Source: Thiotrichales bacterium (GTDB taxonomy: Bacteria; Pseudomonadota; Gammaproteobacteria; Francisellales; CACEW01). From it: a DNA stretch of 64,000 nucleotides. Below are positions 34,636 through 45,898 of the stretch, in pieces (the stretch's first letter is position 1; each line of letters begins with the position of its first letter). The translations under genes were made by a program, and so were the position numbers. The stretch lies in contig CANJUQ010000001.1 of NCBI GenBank assembly GCA_947478175.1, positions 62,001-126,000 on the forward strand, read 5' to 3'. The notes beneath the pieces were generated by a model that was given only the letters and a program-made list of their open reading frames with translations, was not told the origin of the DNA and did no database searches.

Positions 34636-36567
34636 ATGCAATACTACGAAGACGGTAGAGATAACGAAGAATCCTCAGGTCAAGAAAGCGTGGGGGTCGT
34701 TTCTCAGATATCTAAGCTCATTGCTTTAGGTAAAGAACAAGGCTATCTCACACATGCTGAGATCAACGATCATCTTCCCAACGATGTGACGGACAGCGAA
34801 CAATTTGAAAACATTGTTTCGATGATCAACGACTTGGGTATTAAAGTTTATCAATTGGCTTCAGATGCCGAAGAGTTATTACTCTCAGATGACAGTAATA
34901 CCCCTTCTACAGACGATGACGATGCCACGGAAGAAGCCACTCAGGCGCTTACTTCTATTGGTGGCGAGCTAGGCAAAACAACAGACCCCGTCCGTATGTA
35001 CATGCGTGAAATGGGGACCGTTGAGTTACTGACCCGCCAGGGCGAAATCGTCATCGCCAAACGTATTGAAGAAGGGATTAATAAAGTCCTAGAAGCTGTT
35101 TCTCATTACCCTTCCATTATTATTCGTGTATTACAGGCTTATAAAGAAACCCTGATCCTCAATGAAGAAGGCCTTCCCAACGGCAAAATCAGTGATGTCA
35201 TTACTGGTTTTGTGACTGAAGACCTACCTGTCGAAGAAGTTCAGGTGATTCCTGAGGAAGAAGAAGAAAGCATCATTGCTCGTGAAGCCGTCGCAGAAGA
35301 AGAAGTTGCCGCCACAGACGAAGATGAAACGCCTACCGTTGAAGTCGACACGGGCCCAGATCCTGTTTTAGTCGCTCAAGAATTTGAAAAATTCGAAACG
35401 CTTTATCAAGCCTATGAGGCCGCTTTAGCAAAACATGGTCCAACTCATGCAAAAACCGCCAAAACAGTCGAAGCTTTAGGCGAACACTTTTTAACTTTCA
35501 AACTCGCTGCGCCTTTATTTAATGGCATTACAAATTCTTTACGTCATGCACTGACAGGTGTTCGTCATCATGAAAAAATTATTTTAAATATTTGTGTCAA
35601 CCAGGCAAAAATGCCTCGTAAAGATTTTATAGACAGCTTCATCGACCATGAAGCCGACCGTAAATGGCCTGATCAATTTGAAAACTCTAAAGCGAAATAT
35701 GCCAAAGCTGTTTTTGCTCAAGCCAAAGAAATCAAAGATGCTCAAAAGAAAATTGCCCAGATTGCTCAGCAAATTCACTTGACCGTCCAAGAAATCAAAG
35801 AAGCCAATAGAAAAATGTCCATCGGTGAAGCTAAAGCTCGCCGTGCTAAAAAAGAAATGGTCGAAGCCAACTTGCGCTTAGTTATTTCTATCGCCAAAAA
35901 ATATACCAACCGCGGTTTGCAATTCTTAGATTTAATTCAAGAAGGCAATATTGGTTTAATGAAAGCCGTGGATAAATTTGAATACCGTCGTGGTTATAAA
36001 TTTTCAACCTATGCGACCTGGTGGATTCGTCAGGCAATTACCCGCTCGATTGCTGACCAGGCCAGAACCATTCGTATTCCTGTTCACATGATCGAGACGA
36101 TTAATAAACTTAATAGAATCTCTCGCCAAGTGCTTCAAGAAACCGGAAAAGAAGCGACACCCGAACAACTCAGCAAACTCATGGATATCCCTGAAGATAA
36201 AATCCGTAAAGTGCTCAAAATTGCCAAAGAGCCTATCTCCATGGAAACCCCGATTGGCGATGATGACGACTCACATTTGGGAGATTTCATTGAAGACGAA
36301 CGTGCTGATGCGCCTATCGATGCCACCACACGTAAAAGCTTGCATGAATCCATGCGTCAAATCTTAGAGACCCTTTCACCTCGTGAAGCAAAAGTCCTGA
36401 GAATGCGCTTTGGTATCAACATGAATACAGACCACACCCTCGAGGAAGTCGGTAAACAATTTGACGTCACTCGCGAGCGTATTCGTCAAATCGAAGCCAA
36501 AGCTTTGAGAAAATTGCGCCATCCGAGCCGTTCAGAAGCCCTGAGAAGCTTCTTAGAAGATGAATAA
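34636..36567 (+). CDS. rpoD: RNA polymerase sigma-70 factor RpoD
   Basis: The housekeeping sigma factor has 643 residues. Region 1.1 covers about 15-80 and region 1.2 is [20 protein letters not shown] near 120. The non-conserved region 1.2-2.1 insert includes a very acidic stretch at about 195-240. Regions 2.1-2.4 include [20 protein letters not shown] and [20 protein letters not shown]. Region 3 follows, and region 4.2 is [20 protein letters not shown] near the end. The C-terminus RSFLEDE is normal. A 211-base gap separates it from dnaG, so an own promoter is likely. coq7 starts within its last eight bases. Confidence 0.97.
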   Translation: MQYYEDGRDNEESSGQESVGVVSQISKLIALGKEQGYLTHAEINDHLPNDVTDSEQFENIVSMINDLGIKVYQLASDAEELLLSDDSNTPSTDDDDATEEATQALTSIGGELGKTTDPVRMYMREMGTVELLTRQGEIVIAKRIEEGINKVLEAVSHYPSIIIRVLQAYKETLILNEEGLPNGKISDVITGFVTEDLPVEEVQVIPEEEEESIIAREAVAEEEVAATDEDETPTVEVDTGPDPVLVAQEFEKFETLYQAYEAALAKHGPTHAKTAKTVEALGEHFLTFKLAAPLFNGITNSLRHALTGVRHHEKIILNICVNQAKMPRKDFIDSFIDHEADRKWPDQFENSKAKYAKAVFAQAKEIKDAQKKIAQIAQQIHLTVQEIKEANRKMSIGEAKARRAKKEMVEANLRLVISIAKKYTNRGLQFLDLIQEGNIGLMKAVDKFEYRRGYKFSTYATWWIRQAITRSIADQARTIRIPVHMIETINKLNRISRQVLQETGKEATPEQLSKLMDIPEDKIRKVLKIAKEPISMETPIGDDDDSHLGDFIEDERADAPIDATTRKSLHESMRQILETLSPREAKVLRMRFGINMNTDHTLEEVGKQFDVTRERIRQIEAKALRKLRHPSRSEALRSFLEDE

Positions 36568-37204
36568 AAAACGGTCTTCTTCTTTGTTAGATCACTTACT
36601 CAGTGAACTCGATCATGGGTTAAAAACGCTCTTAGTTAAACCCAAATCGAGTTCATTTTATCCAGACCAAAATATTCCAGATCTAGAACTTTCCACTCAA
36701 GAAATTAAAAAATCTTCTGGCCTCATGCGGGTCAATCATACGGGTGAGATTTGTGCTCAGGCTTTGTACAGAGGCCAAGCTTTCTTAGCTAAAAATTCAG
36801 AAACTCGGGCCTACTTACTTCAAGCCGCTCAAGAAGAAAATAACCATTTGGCTTGGTGCCAAAAAAGACTGACAGAATTTAACGCTCACACCAGTTTTTT
36901 AAATTTTTTTTGGTATGCCAATTCTTGGTTGATTGGCCTAACAGCTGCAAAAATCAGTGATTCTATTAGCTTGGGTTTTGTCGTCGAAACAGAAAACCAG
37001 GTTATTCAGCATCTGTCTAATCATCTGGTTTTACTGCCTCCAAGCGATCTGAAAAGCCGTGCGATTTTAAATCAAATGCAACAAGACGAAGCGCATCATG
37101 CGACGACAGCCTTATCTAAAGGCGCCGCCCCACTCCCAAAATTAATCCAAAAAATCATGCGGGCTCAGTCAAAAATCATGACAACGACGGCGTTTTATTT
37201 TTAA
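36560..37204 (+). CDS. coq7: Coq7-type demethoxyubiquinone hydroxylase
   Basis: This di-iron monooxygenase performs the last hydroxylation of the ubiquinone ring. The 214-residue protein has the ferritin-like four-helix ligands. The first helix shows [16 protein letters not shown], the second [13 protein letters not shown] (E-x2-H), the third [13 protein letters not shown], and the fourth [10 protein letters not shown] (E-x2-H). It starts inside the end of rpoD (8-base overlap), an uncommon pairing that ties its translation to sigma factor synthesis. It implies aerobic respiration with ubiquinone. Confidence 0.93.
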   Translation: MNKKRSSSLLDHLLSELDHGLKTLLVKPKSSSFYPDQNIPDLELSTQEIKKSSGLMRVNHTGEICAQALYRGQAFLAKNSETRAYLLQAAQEENNHLAWCQKRLTEFNAHTSFLNFFWYANSWLIGLTAAKISDSISLGFVVETENQVIQHLSNHLVLLPPSDLKSRAILNQMQQDEAHHATTALSKGAAPLPKLIQKIMRAQSKIMTTTAFYF

Positions 37205-37258
37205 CTTTGACGGAACTAGGCCCATAGAAATGATCAAAATAGAAAACAAAAAAGTTCT

Positions 37259-38464
37259 TTAATGATCTTGCTGCTTATAGCTAATTTTCATAATGCGTTT
37301 CATGAAAGAATCAAATAGAGGAACCGTAAAAGCGGTTTCTCCGTGGATTGGACTGTACAGCAATCCTTTATTAATTAACTGCTCTCGAACGGGACCCAAA
37401 TCAGTTACTTTTTTACCCATGATCTCTGCAATTTTCCCTGAGGCAACAGGCTCAGAACCCAACTCAGCCATGGCTCTTAAATAATATTTCTGAACGGGTG
37501 TCAGCTGATCAAAGCGAACCCTAAAAAAACTAGCATCTAGGTCAGCGATCGCCTGCACGGTTGCTCTTTTGGCTTCGTCTTCAGTAATACAAGATTGATC
37601 CGCAATGTCCCAAGCGTTCTTGCCCCATTCTTGTAAAAAATACGGATACCCCTGTGTTTGTTTTACAATTTCTTCTAACGCTTCTTTTGTATAACTGACG
37701 TCTAGTTTTTCTGCAGGGATTACTAAAGCTTTCTCTGCAAAATCCCGATTTAGCGGCCCAATTTCTACAAACTCAAACAATCTTTCCGCATAAGTTTTAG
37801 CTCGACCCATTTTCGCCGCGATTTGAGGCAGCCCCGCTGCCATTAAAGTAATCGGCAATAAATCTTGTGCAGCAACATGCAATGCCATGATCAAAGAAGC
37901 CAATTGTTTTTCATCCAGAAGCTGTAGCTCATCGATAAATAAAACAATCACCGTTTCATTTTCTTTGGCGGCTTGGCCGACAGATTGAAAAAGTGAAATC
38001 AGCTCATGATCAAGATCTGCCCCCATAGACTGTTCTTCTAAATCAGAATCAGTCTCATGATCAAACCCCACTTCTATGTCGTTATATTTAAATTTCATGA
38101 CTCTCACAAAAGCAGCTAGTGCTCGAAAGCTCATTCGCACAACCTCTGTAACCGCTTTGCCAAAACTCAGTTTCGTCAATGCTGCATTCAAACCCGGCGC
38201 TAAAAGAGCAGGCAAAGAACGTCCTTCAGGCGCTTCAATACGAACCGTAATTAATTTACCGGCTTCGGCATTGAGGCGAATTCTATTGAGCAGCACAGTT
38301 TTTCCGACGCCCCTCAATCCTGTCAAAATTAAACTTTTTCCAAATTTTCCAGAAGCAATTCTTTGCAGAGCAATGGAAGCTTTGTTTAAAAGCTCATCTC
38401 GACCGGCCAACTCAGGCGGCTGAGTCCCAGCGCCTGGGGAATAGGGATTTAAAACAGGATTCAT
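37259..38464 (-). CDS. AAA-family ATP-binding protein with C-terminal winged-helix-like region
   Basis: This 401-residue P-loop ATPase has Walker A GLRGVGKT near residue 49, Walker B VIVLFIDELQLL near 172, and a sensor-like LPITLMAAGLP near 208. The C-terminal 110 residues (SFFRVRFDQLTPVQKYYLRA, then a helical DNA-binding-like fold) suggest an Orc1/Cdc6-like or STAND-like layout. The N-terminus NPYSPGAGTQPPELAGRDEL is typical of a group of bacterial ATP-binding proteins of unknown role. It may bind DNA, act in defence, or regulate. It is not part of an operon; its upstream region is exceptionally rich in TTAA words and has a palindrome at 38538. Confidence 0.75.
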   Translation of the reverse strand: MNPVLNPYSPGAGTQPPELAGRDELLNKASIALQRIASGKFGKSLILTGLRGVGKTVLLNRIRLNAEAGKLITVRIEAPEGRSLPALLAPGLNAALTKLSFGKAVTEVVRMSFRALAAFVRVMKFKYNDIEVGFDHETDSDLEEQSMGADLDHELISLFQSVGQAAKENETVIVLFIDELQLLDEKQLASLIMALHVAAQDLLPITLMAAGLPQIAAKMGRAKTYAERLFEFVEIGPLNRDFAEKALVIPAEKLDVSYTKEALEEIVKQTQGYPYFLQEWGKNAWDIADQSCITEDEAKRATVQAIADLDASFFRVRFDQLTPVQKYYLRAMAELGSEPVASGKIAEIMGKKVTDLGPVREQLINKGLLYSPIHGETAFTVPLFDSFMKRIMKISYKQQDH

Positions 38465-38537
38465 CTTATGTCCTAATTTATAATTGATTTAACTTGGTTT
38501 AATTAATATTAACATAGTTTAATGTTTTTTAATAAAC

Positions 38538-38550
38538 TAGATTAAATCTA
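38538..38550. promoter_or_regulatory. palindrome in TTAA-rich promoter region of the AAA gene
   Basis: TAGATTAAATCTA is a perfect 13-base inverted repeat 74 bases upstream of the AAA gene start. The surrounding 38480-38575 contains many TTAA/TTTAAT words in both directions. It could be an operator array; the AT bias weakens the case. Confidence 0.3.
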
Positions 38551-38628
38551 ATTAAACCTTATTAAATAACTTATAAAGATTTCGACTATCAAAGATCACC
38601 GGGGGTAGCACCTAATTAATCACTCACT

Positions 38629-39795
38629 CTAATCCAATGTCTGCCGATATCTTTTCAGTGCAATCACGCCCACTAAAACAATAAAAATCAAAATGGGCCA
38701 AATATCTGGCCAGATCATTTCAAACCCAGAGCCTTTTAGCATGATGCCCCGAACGACTCTTAAAAAATGAGTCAATGGCAAGGCTTGGCCAATATATTGA
38801 GCCCATTTCGGCATGCCAAAAAACGGAAACATAAAGCCAGAAAGTAAGAGTGACGGCAAGAAAAAGAAAAACGTCATTTGCATGGCTTGTAATTGATTTT
38901 GAGCGACCGCTGAGAAAGTCAGCCCCACTAAAAGATTCGCAAAAATAAACGGCAACGTCGCTAGAACTAATAATAAAACCGACCCGCTACAGGGAACGCC
39001 AAATAAATAAACAGCCGCCAATAAAATAATCGCCTGCTGGACATACCCAACCATGATATAAGGCAATATTTTTCCAATCATGACTTCTAAGGGCCTGACA
39101 GGCGTCGATAACAAACTTTCCATCGTCCCAAATTCGCGTTCTCGCGTAATGGCCAGCCCCGTAATCATCACTAGGGTCATGGTTAATATCACCCCCATCA
39201 AACCGGGAATAATATTAAAAGTAGTGATACTTGAAGGGTTATATTTCGAGTGAATAATCAAAGTAAACGGCGGATTGCTAGGAATTAAATTGGGCATCCC
39301 TCGACTGAGGGTCAAATTAAAAACCTGATTAGCCAATACTTGCAAAGCCGCAATGGCATTACCCGTCGCACTAGGATCCGTCGCATCGGCTGTCACTAAG
39401 ATTTCAGGATTTTTGCCTTTTAGTAAATCTCTCGTGAAATTGGGCGGAATATTCACAATAAATAAGGCCCGGCCTTCGGTTAATAATTGATTGGCCTCGG
39501 CCTCTGAAGCATTGGCATTACTAATCGTAAAATATTTTGTATTTTGCAGGCCCGTTATAAATTCCCGCGTGTATTCGCTTTGATCTCCAGCCACCACCAC
39601 GGTCGGCAAATGCCGGGGATTAACATTGATGGCAAAGCCAAATAAAACCAATTGAATAATAGGAATCATGATTAACATTCTGAGGGTCACTGGATCCCGT
39701 TTCATCTGAATAAATTCTTTAATGATCATGGCCCATAGCCGTGAACACGAAAATTTTTGAGAAAAACTTCGAGAAAAATTAAATAAAAATTTCAT
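38629..39795 (-). CDS. ABC-2 type transporter permease (YbhR/YhhJ-like)
   Basis: This 388-residue inner-membrane permease belongs to the ABC-2 class. One N-terminal helix (LRMLIMIPIIQLVLFGFAIN) is followed by a large periplasmic domain at about 70-200 and five helices to the end, the family topology. The segment ITREREFGTMESLLSTPVRP near residue 225 is the coupling motif with the ATPase. It ends an operon of three genes joined by four-base overlaps (HlyD protein, ATPase, permease). E. coli YbhGFSR has two permeases, so this system may work as a homodimer. Likely role: export of drugs, lipids or other hydrophobic compounds. Confidence 0.9.
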   Translation of the reverse strand: MKFLFNFSRSFSQKFSCSRLWAMIIKEFIQMKRDPVTLRMLIMIPIIQLVLFGFAINVNPRHLPTVVVAGDQSEYTREFITGLQNTKYFTISNANASEAEANQLLTEGRALFIVNIPPNFTRDLLKGKNPEILVTADATDPSATGNAIAALQVLANQVFNLTLSRGMPNLIPSNPPFTLIIHSKYNPSSITTFNIIPGLMGVILTMTLVMITGLAITREREFGTMESLLSTPVRPLEVMIGKILPYIMVGYVQQAIILLAAVYLFGVPCSGSVLLLVLATLPFIFANLLVGLTFSAVAQNQLQAMQMTFFFFLPSLLLSGFMFPFFGMPKWAQYIGQALPLTHFLRVVRGIMLKGSGFEMIWPDIWPILIFIVLVGVIALKRYRQTLD

Positions 39796-40739
39796 GCAAA
39801 ATTATCCTTTTGAGATTGCATGTAATGAATAAAAACATCTTCCAAGCTGGGCGCAATTTGTCTTAATAAAAAATCTTTTCTTACTTGGGAAATCTGATTT
39901 TGAATCAAGCTTTCTAAGTTCACCCCTATTTTGCTAGAAACATGTAACTTGGCCCCAAATGCTGAGACTTGTTCAATCTCCGGGAGATTTTTCAAAATCG
40001 CTGCTAAATAATTCAAAGACTGGATAGTTCCTCCAGAGATTTCCCAAGTCTGTAATTTCGCACTGTCTATGACTTCTGAGTGCGTCCCCGCCGTTAATAA
40101 ATTCCCATAAGCCAAATAAGCCAAATGATGACAACGCTCAGCTTCATCCATGTAATGTGTGCTCACTAAAGTCGTCACACCTTCATGGGAAAGCTCAAAA
40201 ATTTGCTCCCAAAATTCTCGCCGGGCTTTGGGGTCAACTCCAGCCGTAGGTTCATCTAATAATAACAACTCAGGTTCATGTAACACTGCGCAGGCCAAAG
40301 CCAATCTTTGCTTCCAACCGCCCGATAAATTCCTCGCAAGTTGCTCCGCTCTTTGACGACCGATTTTTAATCGGTCTATTGCCCGATCGATTTTTTCTTT
40401 TTGCGATTTCATCGAATATAGGCGCGCCACGAATTCTAAATTTTCCCGAACAGTCAGATCCCCATACAAGCTAAATTTCTGGGTCATATAGCCCACTTTA
40501 TTTTTAATTTGCTCAGAGTCTTTTCGGATATCTAACCCCAGACAAGTCCCTTCCCCAGAATCTGCCGTGAGCAATCCACAGATCATTCGAATCGTCGTAG
40601 TTTTTCCAGAACCATTGGGGCCCAAAAACCCAAAAATCTCACCTCGCTGGACTCTTAAAGACACGCGATTGACCACCGTCTTGCCCTTAAAAGATTTCGT
40701 AATATCTCGAACATCGATCACATAATCTTTATCCATCAA
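39792..40739 (-). CDS. ABC transporter ATP-binding protein (YbhF-like)
   Basis: This single nucleotide-binding domain protein of 315 residues has Walker A GPNGSGKTTT near residue 39, signature LSGGWKQRLALA near 138, Walker B LLLLDEPTAGVD near 157 and switch His in TLVSTHYMDEAE near 194. The C-terminal 80 residues are typical of ABC-2 exporters of the CcmA/NatA type. E. coli YbhF carries two such domains, while this one has one. It overlaps both neighbours by four bases and energises the permease at 38629. Confidence 0.93.
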   Translation of the reverse strand: MMDKDYVIDVRDITKSFKGKTVVNRVSLRVQRGEIFGFLGPNGSGKTTTIRMICGLLTADSGEGTCLGLDIRKDSEQIKNKVGYMTQKFSLYGDLTVRENLEFVARLYSMKSQKEKIDRAIDRLKIGRQRAEQLARNLSGGWKQRLALACAVLHEPELLLLDEPTAGVDPKARREFWEQIFELSHEGVTTLVSTHYMDEAERCHHLAYLAYGNLLTAGTHSEVIDSAKLQTWEISGGTIQSLNYLAAILKNLPEIEQVSAFGAKLHVSSKIGVNLESLIQNQISQVRKDFLLRQIAPSLEDVFIHYMQSQKDNFA

Positions 40740-41749
40740 GATTGCACCGTGCCCGTTTTTATATCTTTTTTTACAGCCTCAGGAACAGCCTCAGGAATAG
40801 TCACCGTCACAGGCTGTCCAGGATGCCAAACCAGCGCGTCTTTAGGCTCACTAAAATTGGCTTCTATTCGATAAACCAATTGATCTTGACGATCACGGCT
40901 ATAAATAACAGGGGGAGTGTATTCAGCACTAGGGGAAATATAAGAAATTTTTGCATGGCCTATTTGATTTAAACCATCGGCCGTAAAATTAATATTTTCA
41001 CCCATTGTTAAACTCGCCAACCATGGTTCTGGGATATAAAAAATAACTTTAATATGATCTGGCGATAACAAAGTAATGACAGGGGTCACCGCGGGAACTT
41101 CTTCACCCGGCCAATAAAGATTATCAAAAACAAAACCATCTTCAGGCGCTCTGACAATGGTCTGACCCAGCATCCAAGCGGCTTGATCTAAAGAACTCTG
41201 CGCAATTTCGACCGATGCTTCAGCCGATTTAATTTGATTCTCTCGAGCAGAAAGATTGCCTGTCGCTAGCTGATTTTCTAAATTTTTTAAATTTCCCATG
41301 GCGTCTGCCGCTTGATCTGATGCTTCATCTAAAGCTTGCTGTTGAACAGCGTCTAACTGAACTAACAATGCATTACGTTTGAGTTGTAATTGGGTATAAG
41401 CCACGTCAGCTTCTGCACTTTGTATCTGGGCCTGAATAGATCCCTGTTGAGTCGATCGATTCAACGGTGCCACTAAATCTGCCAACGTTGCCTTGGCTTG
41501 CGCTAAAGAATCTTGAGAATTTTTCAAAGCAAAATTTCTGGGCTCAGGTTCAATCGTAAATAATACTTGTCCCGCATGAACTGTCTGGCCTCGAGCTACT
41601 TGAAGATAAATTAATCTTCCTGCCTGGGAACTGGCCATGTAAGTCAAATCCCCTTCGATATAACCTTGTGTTTGATTCTGATGCGAAGAGCAAGAATTCA
41701 GCCCAAAGCTCGCTAATAAAACCAACCCCATTCCAACTCTATTTTTCAT
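40736..41749 (-). CDS. HlyD/YbhG-like membrane fusion lipoprotein
   Basis: This periplasmic adaptor of the ABC exporter has 337 residues from the chosen ATG, which has GGTGAGG seven bases upstream. The N-terminal signal has a lipobox-like LNSC (SFGLNSCSSHQNQ), so it is probably a lipoprotein. The biotinyl-lipoyl-like part (AGRLIYLQVARGQTVHAGQV) surrounds a long coiled-coil hairpin at about residues 70-195. The second lipoyl half begins IVRAPEDGFVFDNLYWPGEE. A barrel domain follows. It would link the inner-membrane pump to a TolC channel, for which the gene at 19748 is a candidate. Confidence 0.9.
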   Translation of the reverse strand: MKNRVGMGLVLLASFGLNSCSSHQNQTQGYIEGDLTYMASSQAGRLIYLQVARGQTVHAGQVLFTIEPEPRNFALKNSQDSLAQAKATLADLVAPLNRSTQQGSIQAQIQSAEADVAYTQLQLKRNALLVQLDAVQQQALDEASDQAADAMGNLKNLENQLATGNLSARENQIKSAEASVEIAQSSLDQAAWMLGQTIVRAPEDGFVFDNLYWPGEEVPAVTPVITLLSPDHIKVIFYIPEPWLASLTMGENINFTADGLNQIGHAKISYISPSAEYTPPVIYSRDRQDQLVYRIEANFSEPKDALVWHPGQPVTVTIPEAVPEAVKKDIKTGTVQS

Positions 41750-41968
41750 AGCGACCCTCACCATTATTTCTTAACGCTTTGATTTTTTAGGCGGGGGATA
41801 CTAGCAAATCATTATTTTTGAAGCGGCATTAGCACACATCAATTAAAAAATATCAGTCATAACCCCAAGAGATAATATTTTTTTAATAGAGTTTTTTTAT
41901 AATGCTTTTGGTCCGTTTTTCAAATCAAAAATCGAAACTAAAAAACTAAAACAGAGAAAGGAATATCC

Positions 41969-43216
41969 ATGTCAGGAGCTAATTTTATTTTAGGATTATT
42001 AGGATATGAGCCTGCAGAATCTGCTGGGCTTTGTTTTTTTGGGGCGATTAATCAATTAAAAATCCCTCCGGTGGGTACTCGTCTTGCCATTCCAGGGTTC
42101 CAAGAAATTATGAGAAAAAATTTAACAATTAGTGATTTTTTATTCACACCAATGACATTAGATCAATTTTTGAGCGTTATGAGCGATAAAGGCTTAACTC
42201 ATCAAGCCCCTGATGAGTTGTCTTTGATAGTGGCAATACCCATCGCCCTTTTCTCCTCGGGTGGGCCTATCCATGGAATGAAATTAGTTTCTTTTTTTTT
42301 ACAGAACGAATTTGGAATTCGTTTTTATTTACCTGACTATGAGAAAAAATGTTTGAGCGCAGGGCCGATTGACTGTGTTTCTAGACACCCAATTTACCAT
42401 CGCTCTGTCATGCTGGAAGAACCTGTGGCTTTGCTTCCTGATTCACCTGGAGAAACTGTTTTATATTCTGACAGGCTACCTATTGCTGATTTAGGCGCTT
42501 CTATCAAACCGATTTCCAGAGAAACTATTTCTGCTTTGATTTCTTCTCATCGTGGGGGATACCCTTTTCGTTTTACCACGGGTGTTGAATCGCTTATTCC
42601 TGAATATCGATCTTCACCCCTATCGTTATCTCCTCAGTCGTTGGCTTATATCCAACGGCTGATTTCTTCAAAGGCCATGCCACAAGCCACTAAATACATA
42701 GCTGCTGTTGATACGCTTTTCGGGCCTGACGTTTTATCTCGGGAATTGGTAGCCCTTCGCTCTCGTTTAGCTATTTGCTTTATGGGAGCGTCTGTTGGAT
42801 TTGGGGTATTCAATGTGGGTACAGAATCCATTCCAATCGGTGCATTTTTAGGCATTTATGAAGGACAGATGACCTCTAATACGACTTATGGCGACAAAGA
42901 CGCCGTTCTAATTCGAACGGAAAAAGGGAGTCTTATACAAAGTTCGAAATTTGCAGGTGGGTATATTGGCCTTATGAACCATTCAGAATCAGGCAACGCA
43001 GAAACAATGAGATGTATTTTTGAAAATACAGCAGGAAAATCTTTTGAGCTTTCCTGTTTTTTTGCAAGTAAGACCATCTCTTCGTTAGAACAAATTACCT
43101 GGAACTACGGAGAGGCTTATAATTTTGGCACCCACACTGCACTTGTTTTTGATCGTTATGGGCGTGAAACCAGTGGCGTGATTCGAGATCCAGCAACTGG
43201 ATTTGAACTGGAATAA
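41969..43216 (+). CDS. SET-domain-like protein, candidate nucleomodulin effector
   Basis: The 415-residue protein has an unrecognised N-terminal 260 residues and a C-terminal part that reads as a SET lysine-methyltransferase domain. At about 276-301 there is GFGVFNVGTESIPIGAFLG then IYEGQM (the GxG and E-Y-x-G region). At about 331-348 is GYIGLMNHSESGNAETMRC, matching RFxNHSxxPN of SET motif III. At about 363-384 is FFASKTISSLEQITWNYGEA, matching the A-x-R-x-I...GEE-[IL]T-[WY]-[DN]-Y-G motif IV. SET proteins use S-adenosylmethionine to methylate lysines, often on histones, and Legionella RomA/LegAS4 and chlamydial NUE are bacterial precedents. No signal peptide is seen. A TATAAT at 41898-41903 may be its -10. 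Free-standing, with pgsA following. Confidence 0.72.
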   Translation: MSGANFILGLLGYEPAESAGLCFFGAINQLKIPPVGTRLAIPGFQEIMRKNLTISDFLFTPMTLDQFLSVMSDKGLTHQAPDELSLIVAIPIALFSSGGPIHGMKLVSFFLQNEFGIRFYLPDYEKKCLSAGPIDCVSRHPIYHRSVMLEEPVALLPDSPGETVLYSDRLPIADLGASIKPISRETISALISSHRGGYPFRFTTGVESLIPEYRSSPLSLSPQSLAYIQRLISSKAMPQATKYIAAVDTLFGPDVLSRELVALRSRLAICFMGASVGFGVFNVGTESIPIGAFLGIYEGQMTSNTTYGDKDAVLIRTEKGSLIQSSKFAGGYIGLMNHSESGNAETMRCIFENTAGKSFELSCFFASKTISSLEQITWNYGEAYNFGTHTALVFDRYGRETSGVIRDPATGFELE

Positions 43217-43230
43217 TCAGGGCTTTCCCA

Positions 43231-43258
43231 TAGACATTAAAGACTCGTTTGCTATCCT
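43231..43258 (+). promoter_or_regulatory. possible sigma-70 promoter for pgsA
   Basis: TAGACA (43231-43236) and TATCCT (43253-43258) are 16 bases apart and lie about 55 bases upstream of the pgsA start, before an AGGGAGC ribosome site. Both hexamers differ from consensus, so the call is weak. Confidence 0.3.
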
Positions 43259-43311
43259 GCCCCGGCTGTTTTTTCCTCTCTTATTTTTCACCCTTGCAGG
43301 GAGCTTTCTGA

Positions 43312-45797
<2,486 letters not shown>

Positions 45798-45898
45798 CTA
45801 ATAAATAATCAACAAAAATCAAAAAAACATGGGTGAGAGCCAGATTTGGGCGAGGGGGTTTAGCATTTTTTTAAAAATCAAACAAGAAATTTTCTTTT

